Shown here: one piece after another, positions 50,998 through 59,748 of the stretch
Position numbering within the stretch: position 1 is the first letter of the stretch
Layout of the letters: the number at the start of each line of letters is the position of its first letter
Origin: Streptomyces sp. NBC_00775
GTDB lineage: Bacteria > Actinomycetota > Actinomycetes > Streptomycetales > Streptomycetaceae
Direction of reading: 5' to 3'
Length of the DNA: 64,000 bases
Assembly: GCF_036347135.1 (NCBI RefSeq)
Contig: NZ_CP108938.1
Location: 3,534,001 to 3,598,000, forward strand
Program-made: the position numbers and the translations under genes
The notes under the pieces: model-generated
Databases searched by the model: none
The model's input: the letters and a program-made list of their open reading frames with translations, nothing else
What the model was told of the DNA's origin: nothing

Positions 50998-53397
50998 GTG
51001 ACCATCGCGCCAGCCGATCCGGCTTCAGTTTCCGTGCCGCAGGCCCCGGTGCAGGCCCCGGTGGAGAACGACGGTCCCGGTACCACGCTGCTGCGTACCC
51101 TGACCGACCTCACCGCCGACCTCCCCGACGCCGACCCCGGCCGGGTCGCCGCCGCCGCGCTGCGCGGCCGCTCCGCCCGCGCGGACGACACGGAACTGCG
51201 CGAACTGGCCACGGAGGCCGCCGCGGGCCTCATCTCCGAGGACCCCGCCTACTCGAAGCTGGCGGCCAGGCTGCTGACGATCAGCATCGCGGCCGAGGCC
51301 GCCTCCCAGGGCGTCACGACCTTCTCCGAGTCGATCACGACCGGCCACCGCGAGGGCCTGATCGCCGACCGCACCGCCGAGTTCGTCCGGCTGCACACGG
51401 CCCACCTCGACGCCCTGATCGACACCGAAGGCGACGACCGCTTCGGCTACTTCGGCCTGCGCACCCTGCACAGCCGCTACCTCCTGCGGCACCCGATCAC
51501 CCGCAAGGTCGTCGAGACGCCCCAGCACTTCATGCTCCGCGTGGCATCCGGCCTCGCCGAGGACGACACCACCAGGGCCCTCGACGAAGTAGCGGCGCTC
51601 TACAGCCTGATGAGCCGCCTCGACTACCTCCCCTCCTCCCCCACCCTCTTCAACTCCGGCACCCGGCATCCCCAGATGTCGTCCTGCTACCTCCTCGACT
51701 CCCCGCTGGACGAGCTGGACTCCATCTACGACCGCTACCACCAGGTCGCCCGGCTCTCGAAGCACGCGGGCGGCATCGGCCTGTCGTACTCCCGTATCCG
51801 TTCGCGCGGTTCGCTGATCCGCGGCACGAACGGGCACTCCAACGGCATCGTCCCGTTCCTGAAGACCCTCGACGCCTCGGTCGCCGCCGTGAACCAGGGC
51901 GGCCGGCGCAAGGGCGCGGCCGCGGTCTACCTGGAGACCTGGCACTCCGACATCGAGGAGTTCCTGGAGCTGCGCGACAACACCGGCGAGGACGCCCGCC
52001 GTACGCACAACCTGAACCTCGCGCACTGGATCCCGGACGAGTTCATGCGCCGGGTGAACGAGGACGCCGTCTGGTCCCTCTTCTCCCCCGCCGACGTGCC
52101 CGAGCTGGTCGACCTGTGGGGCGACGAGTTCGACGCCGCGTACCGCAAGGCGGAGGAGGCGGGCCTCGCCAAGAAGACCATCCCGGCCCGCGACCTGTAC
52201 GGCCGCATGATGCGCACCCTCGCACAGACCGGCAACGGCTGGATGACCTTCAAGGACGCCGCCAACCGCACCGCCAACCAGACGGCGGAGCCGGGCCACA
52301 CCGTCCACTCCTCGAACCTGTGCACCGAGATCCTGGAGGTCACGGACGACGGCGAGACGGCGGTCTGCAACCTGGGCTCGGTCAACCTGGGCGCGTTCGT
52401 CGACACGGCGGCCGGCGACATCGACTGGGAGCGGCTGGACGAGACGGTCCGCACGGCCGTCACCTTCCTCGACCGCGTCGTCGACATCAACTTCTACCCG
52501 ACCGAGCAGGCGGGCCGCTCCAACGCGAAGTGGCGCCCGGTCGGCCTCGGCGCGATGGGCCTCCAGGACGTCTTCTTCAAGCTGCGCGTCCCGTTCGACT
52601 CACCGCAGGCCAAGGCCCTGTCCACCCGTATCGCCGAGCGCATCATGCTCGCCGCGTACGAGGCCTCCGCGGACCTCGCCGAGCGCAACGGCCCGCTTCC
52701 GGCCTGGGAGAAGACCCGTACGGCCCGCGGAGTCCTCCACCCCGACCACTTCGACGTGGAACTCACCTGGCCGGAGCGCTGGACGGCCCTGCGGGAACGC
52801 ATCGCCGCGGTCGGCATGCGCAACTCGCTCCTCCTCGCCATCGCCCCCACCGCCACGATCGCGTCGATCGCGGGCGTGTACGAGTGCATCGAGCCGCAGG
52901 TCTCGAACCTCTTCAAGCGCGAGACGCTCTCCGGCGAGTTCCTCCAGGTCAACTCCTACCTGGTGGCCGAGCTGAAGAAGCTCGGCGTGTGGGACGCGCA
53001 GACCCGCGAGGCGCTGCGCGAGTCCAACGGCTCGGTGCAGGGCTTCACCTGGGTGCCGCAGGACGTCCGTGACCTGTACCGCACGGCCTGGGAGATCCCG
53101 CAGCGCGGCCTCATCGACATGGCCGCCGCCCGCACCCCGTTCCTCGACCAGGCCCAGTCGCTGAACCTGTTCCTGGAGACGCCGACCATCGGCAAGCTCT
53201 CCTCGATGTACGCCTACGCCTGGAAGTCGGGCCTGAAGACGACGTACTACCTGCGCTCGCGCCCGGCGACCCGCATCGCCCGCGCCGCCCAGGCGCAGAC
53301 GCAGCCCGAGAAGACCATCCCCGTCCAGCAGGCGGCCGACCCCGACGCCGTCGCCTGCTCCCTTGAGAACCCCGAGTCCTGCGAGGCCTGCCAGTAA
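50998..53397 (+). CDS. nrdA: Class Ia ribonucleotide reductase alpha subunit
   Basis: Protein of 799 residues, GTG start at 50998, reducing ribonucleotides to deoxyribonucleotides for DNA synthesis. Landmarks: SSPTLFNSGTRHPQMSSCYL with the first redox Cys, VYLETWHSDIEEFLELRDNT, SSNLCTEILEV with the catalytic cysteine, CNLGSVNLGAF with the second redox Cys, and LLLAIAPTATIASIAGVYEC. The C-terminal CEACQ carries the shuttle pair C795/C798. Upstream lies a B12 riboswitch; the stop overlaps the nrdB start by one base (TAATG). From memory, SCO5226. Confidence 0.96.
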   Translation: MTIAPADPASVSVPQAPVQAPVENDGPGTTLLRTLTDLTADLPDADPGRVAAAALRGRSARADDTELRELATEAAAGLISEDPAYSKLAARLLTISIAAEAASQGVTTFSESITTGHREGLIADRTAEFVRLHTAHLDALIDTEGDDRFGYFGLRTLHSRYLLRHPITRKVVETPQHFMLRVASGLAEDDTTRALDEVAALYSLMSRLDYLPSSPTLFNSGTRHPQMSSCYLLDSPLDELDSIYDRYHQVARLSKHAGGIGLSYSRIRSRGSLIRGTNGHSNGIVPFLKTLDASVAAVNQGGRRKGAAAVYLETWHSDIEEFLELRDNTGEDARRTHNLNLAHWIPDEFMRRVNEDAVWSLFSPADVPELVDLWGDEFDAAYRKAEEAGLAKKTIPARDLYGRMMRTLAQTGNGWMTFKDAANRTANQTAEPGHTVHSSNLCTEILEVTDDGETAVCNLGSVNLGAFVDTAAGDIDWERLDETVRTAVTFLDRVVDINFYPTEQAGRSNAKWRPVGLGAMGLQDVFFKLRVPFDSPQAKALSTRIAERIMLAAYEASADLAERNGPLPAWEKTRTARGVLHPDHFDVELTWPERWTALRERIAAVGMRNSLLLAIAPTATIASIAGVYECIEPQVSNLFKRETLSGEFLQVNSYLVAELKKLGVWDAQTREALRESNGSVQGFTWVPQDVRDLYRTAWEIPQRGLIDMAAARTPFLDQAQSLNLFLETPTIGKLSSMYAYAWKSGLKTTYYLRSRPATRIARAAQAQTQPEKTIPVQQAADPDAVACSLENPESCEACQ

Positions 53398-54422
53398 TGA
53401 CGACCGCCCCCGAAAAGACCGAGAAGAACCTCCTCGACCCGGGCTTCGAACTCACCCTCCGCCCCATGCGCTACCCGGACTTCTACGAGCGCTACCGGGA
53501 CGCGATCAAGAACACCTGGACCGTCGAGGAGGTCGACCTCCACTCGGACGTCGCCGACCTCGCGAAGCTCTCGCAGGGCGAGCAGCACATGATCGGCCGG
53601 CTGGTCGCGTTCTTCGCGACGGGCGACTCGATCGTGGCGAACAACCTCGTGCTGACGCTGTACAAGCACATCAACTCCCCCGAGGCGCGCCTGTATCTCT
53701 CCCGGCAGCTCTTCGAGGAAGCGGTCCACGTCCAGTTCTATCTGACCCTGCTGGACACCTATCTCCCCGACCCGGAGGACCGCGCCGCCGCCTTCGACGC
53801 CGTCGAGAACATCCCCTCCATCCGCGAGAAGGCAGAGTTCTGCTTCAAGTGGATCAACGAGGTCGAGAAGCTGGAGCGCCTGGAGACCCAGGCCGACCGC
53901 CGCCGCTTCCTGCTCAACCTGATCTGCTTCGCCGCGTGCATCGAGGGCCTCTTCTTCTACGGTGCCTTCGCGTACGTCTACTGGTTCCGCAGCCGGGGTC
54001 TGCTGCACGGCCTGGCGACGGGCACCAACTGGGTGTTCCGCGACGAGACCATGCACATGTCCTTCGCCTTCGAGGTGGTCGACACGGTCCGCAAGGAGGA
54101 GCCGGAGCTCTTCGACGACCAGCTCCAGCAGCAGGTCACCGACATGATCCGCGAGGCTGTCGAAGCCGAGCTGCAGTTCGGCCGCGATCTGTGCGGTGAC
54201 GGTCTGCCGGGCATGAACACCGACTCGATGCGGCAGTACCTGGAGTGCGTCGCCGACCAGCGCCTCCAGCGGCTGGGCTTCGCGCCGGTGTACGGCTCCG
54301 AGAACCCCTTCTCCTTCATGGAGCTCCAGGGTGTTCAGGAGCTGACCAACTTCTTCGAGCGGCGCCCGTCGGCGTACCAGGTCGCGGTGGAAGGGTCGGT
54401 CTCCTTCGACGACGAGTTCTAG
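53397..54422 (+). CDS. nrdB: Class Ia ribonucleotide reductase beta subunit
   Basis: Protein of 341 residues that holds the diiron-tyrosyl radical cofactor for NrdA. Iron-ligand regions are visible: FFATGDSIVANNLVLTLYKH, QLFEEAVHVQFYLTLLD (E-x-x-H), FAACIEGLFFYGAFAYVYWF and FRDETMHMSFAFEVVDT (E-x-x-H). The C-terminus ends SVSFDDEF, typical of the tail docking to the alpha subunit. It is co-translated with nrdA and closed by a strong hairpin 38 bases after the stop. In S. coelicolor nrdS follows directly; here it is 5.3 kb away. Confidence 0.96.
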   Translation: MTTAPEKTEKNLLDPGFELTLRPMRYPDFYERYRDAIKNTWTVEEVDLHSDVADLAKLSQGEQHMIGRLVAFFATGDSIVANNLVLTLYKHINSPEARLYLSRQLFEEAVHVQFYLTLLDTYLPDPEDRAAAFDAVENIPSIREKAEFCFKWINEVEKLERLETQADRRRFLLNLICFAACIEGLFFYGAFAYVYWFRSRGLLHGLATGTNWVFRDETMHMSFAFEVVDTVRKEEPELFDDQLQQQVTDMIREAVEAELQFGRDLCGDGLPGMNTDSMRQYLECVADQRLQRLGFAPVYGSENPFSFMELQGVQELTNFFERRPSAYQVAVEGSVSFDDEF

Positions 54423-54459
54423 GCTCCGGCTTCAAGCGGATCCTGCCTGAAGCAGAAAC

Positions 54460-54497
54460 GACAGGACCGCTGCCTCTTACGAGGCAGCGGTCCTGTC
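54460..54497 (+). terminator. Strong stem-loop after nrdB
   Basis: GACAGGACCGCTGCCTC pairs perfectly over 17 bases with GAGGCAGCGGTCCTGTC around a TTAC loop. It lies 38 bases past nrdB. It would block transcription into the genes that follow and can also act on the leftward secreted-protein gene. Confidence 0.9.
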
Positions 54498-54551
54498 CGG
54501 TGTCGTTCCCGCTCTGGGCGAGATCCGTTGAGGACGGTCCGCGACGGCTCC

Positions 54552-56225
54552 CTAGCGGCAGTACGCGCCGCGCCCGAACTCGACGTATCGCGCGTTGACG
54601 TTCGACGCTTCGGTGCCGCCGAGCAAGCCGTAACCCGTGGCGTCGAAGTACCTGCCGCACGGCGAGTTCCTGCTGACGGTGAAGTAGTCGCCGAAGCGGG
54701 CGTCGTCGGGGTTGTGGGTGGCCTTGGCCACCTTCCGGAAGGTGAACCGGCCGGGCCCGGGGCTGTACTTGTCCTTGATCCCCACCGCTGTGGTGACGGC
54801 GGGTCCGCGGCCTCCGTTCCTGCCGCCGACGGCGATGGCCAGGCCCTGGTCTCCGGAGTCGTTCACACCGACGGCCGGCAAGCCCGTGCACTGGTGCGCG
54901 AAGGCGATGACAGGTTGCTGGACGAGCCTCAGGTCGTTCGGGCGCTTCCCGAGGCGGAACTTGGCGCCGACGATATGGGCGTTCGGATGAGCGGCATCGG
55001 AGCTCGTGGAAGCCCAGACGTTCACCGATCTCCGGTTGACGGCTGTGGCCACATTGAATCCTTCGATGCTCGCCGCGAGATCGTCGGCCCAGTCAGTGTT
55101 GTTCACCCCGCCCCGGCAGTCGGGGTCGCCGAAGGTCATGGCACCGACATCGTGCAGGGTCGAACCGACGGCCGTCGAGTTGTCGGGCCAGCTGAACACG
55201 CGCCACTGGGTGGGCGTGTTGACCCAGGAGAAGTACATGACATGCTGCGCGCCGCTGCCCGGGACCAGAATCCGCTGGCCTCCGGGGTTTGTGATGTTGA
55301 CGCTTCTCCCCGAGGCGACCTTGCACGCAGCAAGCTGGTCGAGATTGAGGCGTCTCACCTCCGCGCCCGCCCAGTCGAGGTTCGGCCCGGCGAGTCGGTT
55401 TGCGCTGACGTACAAGAACTTCTTGCTGAGGCCCAGATGCGGGTAGTCAGGAAGCACGTCGGTCGCGGACGGGTCGAAATCGATGTCGTAGTAGCAGTTG
55501 TCCGCCGAGGGAATGTGCCGCCTCACGAAGATGCGTACGACACCGTTGCTGAACGTCGTGCGGCTGCTCACGTACAACATGCTGTGGAACGTGACATCGC
55601 GCGCGTGGTCGTGGACGACTTGGGTGTCACAGCAGGTGAACGGCGCTTCGGCCGGCCCCGCCGGGTAAGGGGCGGCACAGGAGTACGTGGCCCCGTGGTC
55701 CGTGGAGAATTCCTGGTGGTCGAAGTTGCCGGTGTAGTAGACGTTCCGGCCGTCGTTCGCCGCAGCCGGCTCGGCCAATGAGGCCGCCTGTCCACAGGTG
55801 TTGCCGGCCGCGACGGGGTTGCGGTGGTTGCGTGCGATGACGAGAGCCTTCGAGGCGGGGCCCTTCGCCCGGGACGAAACGTCCTCCACCTGGGATTCAG
55901 GTGCGGTCACCGGAGGCACCCCTCGCCGGCCGACCGACCGGGGGATCCGGGCGGCCATGTGCCGGCGCTTCTTGAGCAACGCGTTCTGCATGGCCTGGCC
56001 CTGCTTGGACGTCAGGGGAGCCCCAGGCTTGAAGTCCTTCGGCAGGGTCGGCGTTGCCGAGACAGGCACCGACTCCTGGTACACCACGTGGTTCCCGTTG
56101 CCCGGCGCCGCCTGCGCCCCCGCGGAACCGGTCCAGGCCACGGGCAGCAGCATGGCCAGGGCCATCAGCCCGATGCGCCAGCGTCGTTTGAAGAGTGCCT
56201 GATGCCTAGCGGTCACTTCACCCAT
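54552..56225 (-). CDS. Large secreted protein with Asp-box (sialidase-like) repeat
   Basis: Protein of 557 residues. The Sec-type signal (FKRRWRIGLMALAMLLPVAW, cleaved near SAGAQAAPG) is followed by a flexible linker to about residue 110 and a beta-rich domain. FSTDHGATYSC resembles an Asp box (S-x-D-x-G-x-x-W/Y) of six-bladed propellers. Cys residues are frequent (NTCGQA, FTCCDTQ, DNCYYDIDFD, SPCGRYFD, GAYCR), suggesting disulfides in an extracellular protein. I recognise no specific family; an exported propeller-fold enzyme or binding protein is the safest call. The ATG at 56225 was used; a GTG three codons in is possible. It sits between nrdB and nrdS, out of place. Confidence 0.72.
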   Translation of the reverse strand: MGEVTARHQALFKRRWRIGLMALAMLLPVAWTGSAGAQAAPGNGNHVVYQESVPVSATPTLPKDFKPGAPLTSKQGQAMQNALLKKRRHMAARIPRSVGRRGVPPVTAPESQVEDVSSRAKGPASKALVIARNHRNPVAAGNTCGQAASLAEPAAANDGRNVYYTGNFDHQEFSTDHGATYSCAAPYPAGPAEAPFTCCDTQVVHDHARDVTFHSMLYVSSRTTFSNGVVRIFVRRHIPSADNCYYDIDFDPSATDVLPDYPHLGLSKKFLYVSANRLAGPNLDWAGAEVRRLNLDQLAACKVASGRSVNITNPGGQRILVPGSGAQHVMYFSWVNTPTQWRVFSWPDNSTAVGSTLHDVGAMTFGDPDCRGGVNNTDWADDLAASIEGFNVATAVNRRSVNVWASTSSDAAHPNAHIVGAKFRLGKRPNDLRLVQQPVIAFAHQCTGLPAVGVNDSGDQGLAIAVGGRNGGRGPAVTTAVGIKDKYSPGPGRFTFRKVAKATHNPDDARFGDYFTVSRNSPCGRYFDATGYGLLGGTEASNVNARYVEFGRGAYCR

Positions 56226-56808
56226 CCTTTCGCCCGACGGGTGCCCAGCGCCGGCGAGACGCTTTGCCGCCGGCCGACCGAAGCGGGGAAGGCCTTCGGC
56301 CCGACGAGGATGTGTCGCGGCCGGAGGCTGCCCAGAATGTCGGGCAGTGTCGTGAGGATGGTGCAAGCACCTCCCCTCACGGGACCACTGACACACTGTC
56401 CGGCTCCCGCTTCTCCACCCGTCCGGCGCAGGCAGGCACTCCCGGGTGGGACGGTGCGACACGGATGACGCCGGGCCGCGTGTGCGGCCCGGCGTCGTCG
56501 CGTCTCGCCCATGGAGCGGCTATGCGCCGTCCATGGAGCAGCCATGGAGCGGCAAAGTTCTTCGGGCGCGGCTATCCGCGCGTCCTCGGCCCCGGTTACG
56601 TTCTGGCCGTCCCGACATGTCCTGCACAAGGACATGACAGGACGACTGATTTGGCATGCCCATGACACTCCCTCCCTTTGTTCACGCTACGCGCGTCACG
56701 GGCCCGCCATTCAGCGCCGAGAACCCCCACTTCCGGCTGTGGAGCCGCGTACGGCCCTACCCCGGTCCGCGCGGCACCCGCCTCAAACCGATGGAGGCAG
56801 CACCCCCC
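56226..56808. other. Intergenic region with hairpins between secreted-protein genes
   Basis: A 583-base divergent gap. It contains a strong hairpin, GACGCCGGGCCGC/GCGGCCCGGCGTC (56467-56496, GTGT loop), with no gene ending nearby to explain it. CCATGGAGC occurs three times (56509, 56531, 56542). CATGTCCT-GCACA-AGGACATG (56616-56636) is a perfect 8-base inverted repeat that might be an operator for the rightward peptidase gene. No acceptable open frame lies inside. Confidence 0.55.
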
Positions 56809-58890
56809 ATGAGTGAGACCCGCTCCGGCAGACCCGCCGGGAACCTGCGAAGACTTCTGACCGCCGCCATACCCGCCCTCGCCCTCACCGTCGCCGGTCT
56901 GATGGCGGCCCCGAGCGCCGGCGCGCAGACCGCGCCCACCACCGGGCACACCTCCCGCGTCACCCAGAACGCGAAGGCCCTGACGGCCCCCGGCGCACAG
57001 GCCGTCCACTCCACCGGCAAGGCCGGACAGAAGGTGCCCACCACGCACCTGTGCGGCACCCCGGCCCCCGGTCACGCGGCCTGCTTCGCCCAGCGGCGTA
57101 CCGACATCAGGCAGAAGCTGGCCGCCGCGGTCTCCCCCAACGCCGCCGCCGCGGTGTCCGGCCTGAGCCCGGCCAACCTGCACAGCGCCTACAACCTGCC
57201 CTCGACCGGCGGCTCCGGCCTGACCGTCGCCGTGGTCGACGCGTACAACGACCCCAACGCGGCCTCCGACCTGGCCACTTACCGTTCGCAGTTCGGCCTG
57301 TCGGCCTGCACGGTCGCCAACGGCTGCTTCAAGCAGGTCAGCCAGACCGGCTCGACCACCTCGCTGCCGACGAACGACACCGGCTGGGCGGGCGAGGAAG
57401 CGCTCGACATCGACATGGTCAGCGCGGTCTGCCCGAACTGCAACATCATCCTCGTCGAGGCCAACTCGGCCACCGACTCGGACCTCGGCACCGCCGAGAA
57501 CGAGGCCGTGACCCTGGGCGCGAAGTTCGTCTCCAACAGCTGGGGCGGTGACGAGTCCTCCTCCCAGACCAGCGAGGACACCTCGTACTTCAAGCACCCG
57601 GGCGTCGCGATCACCGTCTCCGCGGGTGACTCGGACTACGGCGCCGAGTACCCGGCCACGTCCCAGTACGTGACCGCCGTCGGCGGCACCGCGCTGTCCA
57701 CGTCCTCCACCACCCGCGGCTGGAGCGAGTCGGTCTGGAAGACCAGCAGCACCGAGGGCACCGGCTCGGGCTGCTCCGCGTACGACGCCAAGCCGAGCTG
57801 GCAGACCGACACCGGCTGCACCAAGCGCATGGAGTCCGACGTCTCCGCGGTCGCCGACCCCGCCACCGGCGTGGCCGTCTACGACACCTACGGCGGCTCC
57901 GGCTGGGCGGTCTACGGCGGTACGAGCGCTTCCTCGCCGATCATCGCGGGTGTGTACGCCCTCGCGGGCACCCCGGGCTCCAGCGACTACCCGGCGAAGT
58001 ACCCGTACTCGCACACCTCGAACCTGTACGACGTGACCAGCGGCAACAACGGCTCCTGCTCCACCTCGTACTTCTGCACCGCGGCCACCGGCTACGACGG
58101 CCCGACCGGCTGGGGCACCCCCAACGGCACCGCCGCCTTCACCTCGGGCACCAGCACCGGCAACACGGTGACCGTCACCAACCCGGGCAGCCAGTCCACC
58201 GCCACCGGCGGCTCGGTCAGCCTGCAGATCTCGGCCAGCGACAGCGCGGGCGCGACCCTCACCTACAGCGCGAGCGGTCTGCCGACCGGGCTGTCCATCA
58301 GCAGTTCCACCGGCCTGATCTCCGGCACCGCGAGCACGGCGGGCACCTACAGCACCACCGTCACAGCGACCGACAGCACGGGCGCCTCCGGCTCGGCGTC
58401 CTTCACCTGGACCGTCAGCACCTCCGGCGGCGGCACCTGCACCTCGGCGCAGCTGCTCGGCAACCCGGGCTTCGAGTCGGGCAACACCACCTGGACCGCC
58501 AGCAGCGGTGTCATCACCAGCTCCAGCAGTGAGGCCGCACACGCCGGCTCGTACAAGGCGTGGATGGACGGCTACGGCTCGACGCACACCGACACGCTCT
58601 CCCAGTCGGTGACCATCCCGTCCGGCTGCAAGGCCAGCTTCACCTTCTACCTGCACATCGACACGGCGGAGACGACCACCAGCAGCCAGTACGACAAGCT
58701 GACGGTCACCGCCGGATCGACCACTCTGGCGACGTACTCGAACCTCAACGCCGCCTCGGGCTACGCCCAGAAGACGTTCGACCTGTCCTCGTTCGCCGGG
58801 TCCACCGTCACCCTGAAGTTCAGCGGTGTCGAGGACTCCTCGCTCCAGACCAGCTTCGTCGTCGACGACACCGCCGTCACGACCAGCTGA
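56809..58890 (+). CDS. Secreted S53 (sedolisin-type) peptidase with C-terminal beta domains
   Basis: Protein of 693 residues. A signal peptide ([20 protein letters not shown]) is followed by a short N-terminal region and the catalytic domain (about 120-415). The Glu/Asp pair is in [13 protein letters not shown] (E196, D200). The oxyanion Asp is D274 in [10 protein letters not shown], and the nucleophile is S373 in [13 protein letters not shown]. After it come a putative Ig-like domain ([17 protein letters not shown]) and a jelly-roll domain ([16 protein letters not shown]) that may bind a polymer. The long inhibitory pro-domain of classical sedolisins is largely missing. GGAGG at 56793-56797 supports the ATG at 56809. 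A terminator follows. Confidence 0.87.
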   Translation: MSETRSGRPAGNLRRLLTAAIPALALTVAGLMAAPSAGAQTAPTTGHTSRVTQNAKALTAPGAQAVHSTGKAGQKVPTTHLCGTPAPGHAACFAQRRTDIRQKLAAAVSPNAAAAVSGLSPANLHSAYNLPSTGGSGLTVAVVDAYNDPNAASDLATYRSQFGLSACTVANGCFKQVSQTGSTTSLPTNDTGWAGEEALDIDMVSAVCPNCNIILVEANSATDSDLGTAENEAVTLGAKFVSNSWGGDESSSQTSEDTSYFKHPGVAITVSAGDSDYGAEYPATSQYVTAVGGTALSTSSTTRGWSESVWKTSSTEGTGSGCSAYDAKPSWQTDTGCTKRMESDVSAVADPATGVAVYDTYGGSGWAVYGGTSASSPIIAGVYALAGTPGSSDYPAKYPYSHTSNLYDVTSGNNGSCSTSYFCTAATGYDGPTGWGTPNGTAAFTSGTSTGNTVTVTNPGSQSTATGGSVSLQISASDSAGATLTYSASGLPTGLSISSSTGLISGTASTAGTYSTTVTATDSTGASGSASFTWTVSTSGGGTCTSAQLLGNPGFESGNTTWTASSGVITSSSSEAAHAGSYKAWMDGYGSTHTDTLSQSVTIPSGCKASFTFYLHIDTAETTTSSQYDKLTVTAGSTTLATYSNLNAASGYAQKTFDLSSFAGSTVTLKFSGVEDSSLQTSFVVDDTAVTTS

Positions 58891-58896
58891 CGCACG

Positions 58897-58928
58897 AAGG
58901 CCCTGGCCGCCACGGCGGTCAGGGCCTT
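58897..58928 (+). terminator. Stem-loop after the S53 peptidase gene
   Basis: AAGGCCCTGGCCGC pairs with GCGGTCAGGGCCTT over 14 bases with one G-U type pair, followed by TCCGCG. It starts about 7 bases after the stop codon. Confidence 0.8.
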
Positions 58929-58938
58929 TCCGCGCCCG

Positions 58939-58998
58939 GAAGAGGATCCAGAAAAGGGATCGAGAGAAACTTCGAGAAAAAGATCGAGAAAAAGGATC
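58939..58998 (+). repeat. Purine-rich GATCGAGAAA-type iterations
   Basis: A 60-base strand almost entirely of A and G, with iterations such as GGATCGAGAGAAA, TTCGAGAAAAAG and ATCGAGAAAAAGGATC. It is AT-richer than anything around it and lies directly before the lipoprotein gene. The period is about 12-14 bases and imperfect. Confidence 0.6.
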
Positions 58999-59051
58999 AC
59001 GACGGGATCCTGATCGGCGGGTGGCACGTCCAAGCCGCAAGGAGGCCCCCC

Positions 59052-59531
59052 ATGCGCTTGCACCGTACGATCCACCGCCGGACCCTCGTCCTCGCGGCGG
59101 CACCCCTCACCGCCGTAACGCTTCTTCTCGCGGGCTGCGGCACCCAGAGCGGGGGCGACGCGGGCGGCAGCGGCACCGTGTCGCCGTCCCCCACCACGTC
59201 CCACAAGGGCTGTACGGAGGCGAAGGCGGAGCTCGGCGCCGCCGACACCGGCCACACCTTCTGCCTGACGACGGGCGAGGTGCTCCGCGTCAGCCTCGAC
59301 GGCACGACCAGCAAGCCCTGGTCGCCGGTCAAGGCCGACGGCGGCGGCCTAGAAGCCACGAACAGCGGCATCGTCCTTCAGGCGGGCGACGCGTCCGCCG
59401 CCTTCAAAGCGGTCTCCGCCGGTACGGCCCGCCTGACGTCGTCCCGTCCGCTGTGCCCCAGCGACCCGGCCCGGATCTCGTGCAAAGGCCTTCAGGAGTG
59501 GACGGTCACCGTGGTGGTCGCGAAGCCCTAG
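59052..59531 (+). CDS. Small putative lipoprotein
   Basis: Protein of 159 residues. The lipoprotein signal runs through LAAAPLTAVTLLLAGCG with the lipobox Cys near residue 29. A Ser/Thr/Pro linker follows, then a compact domain with four Cys (HKGCTEAKAEL, HTFCLTTGEV, RPLCPSDP, ISCKGLQEW) and a beta-strand-rich pattern ending WTVTVVVAKP. AAGGAGG lies just before the ATG. No family is recognised. Its 3' end overlaps, in antisense, the possible membrane-protein frame at 59349-59642. It may be expressed with the upstream peptidase despite the intervening hairpin. Confidence 0.75.
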   Translation: MRLHRTIHRRTLVLAAAPLTAVTLLLAGCGTQSGGDAGGSGTVSPSPTTSHKGCTEAKAELGAADTGHTFCLTTGEVLRVSLDGTTSKPWSPVKADGGGLEATNSGIVLQAGDASAAFKAVSAGTARLTSSRPLCPSDPARISCKGLQEWTVTVVVAKP

Positions 59532-59642
59532 CTGACGGTCGATGCGCCGCTCGCGGGCCAGGCCGACCAGCGCCGGCAGAGCCAGGACCACGAAGATTCC
59601 GAGGACGGTCAGCAGTCCGACGAGGTTGTCTTGGTTGTTCAT
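59349..59642 (-). CDS. Possible small membrane protein with abnormal C-terminal extension
   Basis: The N-terminal half is convincing: MNNQDNLVGLLTVLGIFVVL continues as one hydrophobic helix and ends GLARERRIDRQL, a common layout of short streptomycete membrane proteins of about 35-45 residues. The ribosome site GGAGACG lies before the ATG at 59642. Beyond residue 40 the frame runs for about 55 codons antisense to the lipoprotein gene with Arg/Gly/Asp-rich composition typical of antisense translation. The natural stop may have been lost by mutation, or the upstream part only is real. The function is unknown. Confidence 0.4.
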   Translation of the reverse strand: MNNQDNLVGLLTVLGIFVVLALPALVGLARERRIDRQLGLRDHHGDRPLLKAFARDPGRVAGAQRTGRRQAGRTGGDRFEGGGRVARLKDDAAVRGF

Positions 59643-59689
59643 CAGCGTCTCCATGAACACCACTGTCGCGCCGATGACTCCTTACCGGC

Positions 59690-59728
59690 AGTGGCAGGAC
59701 TGCCGCGCACCCTCGAATTACTGCCACT
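59690..59728 (+). promoter_or_regulatory. Inverted repeat before nrdS
   Basis: AGTGGCAG (59690-59697) and CTGCCACT (59721-59728) are perfect 8-base arms separated by 23 bases, ending 20 bases before the nrdS ATG. GGCAG elements are common targets of GlxA-type AraC regulators, so autoregulation is plausible. Confidence 0.55.
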
Positions 59729-59748
59729 TCCGAGGCACACTGGAGAAC

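Noticed and set aside
54423..59748. Prophage, IS element or genomic island with mobility genes
   Set aside because: No transposase, integrase, tRNA target or terminal repeats were found; only secreted-protein genes and hairpins.
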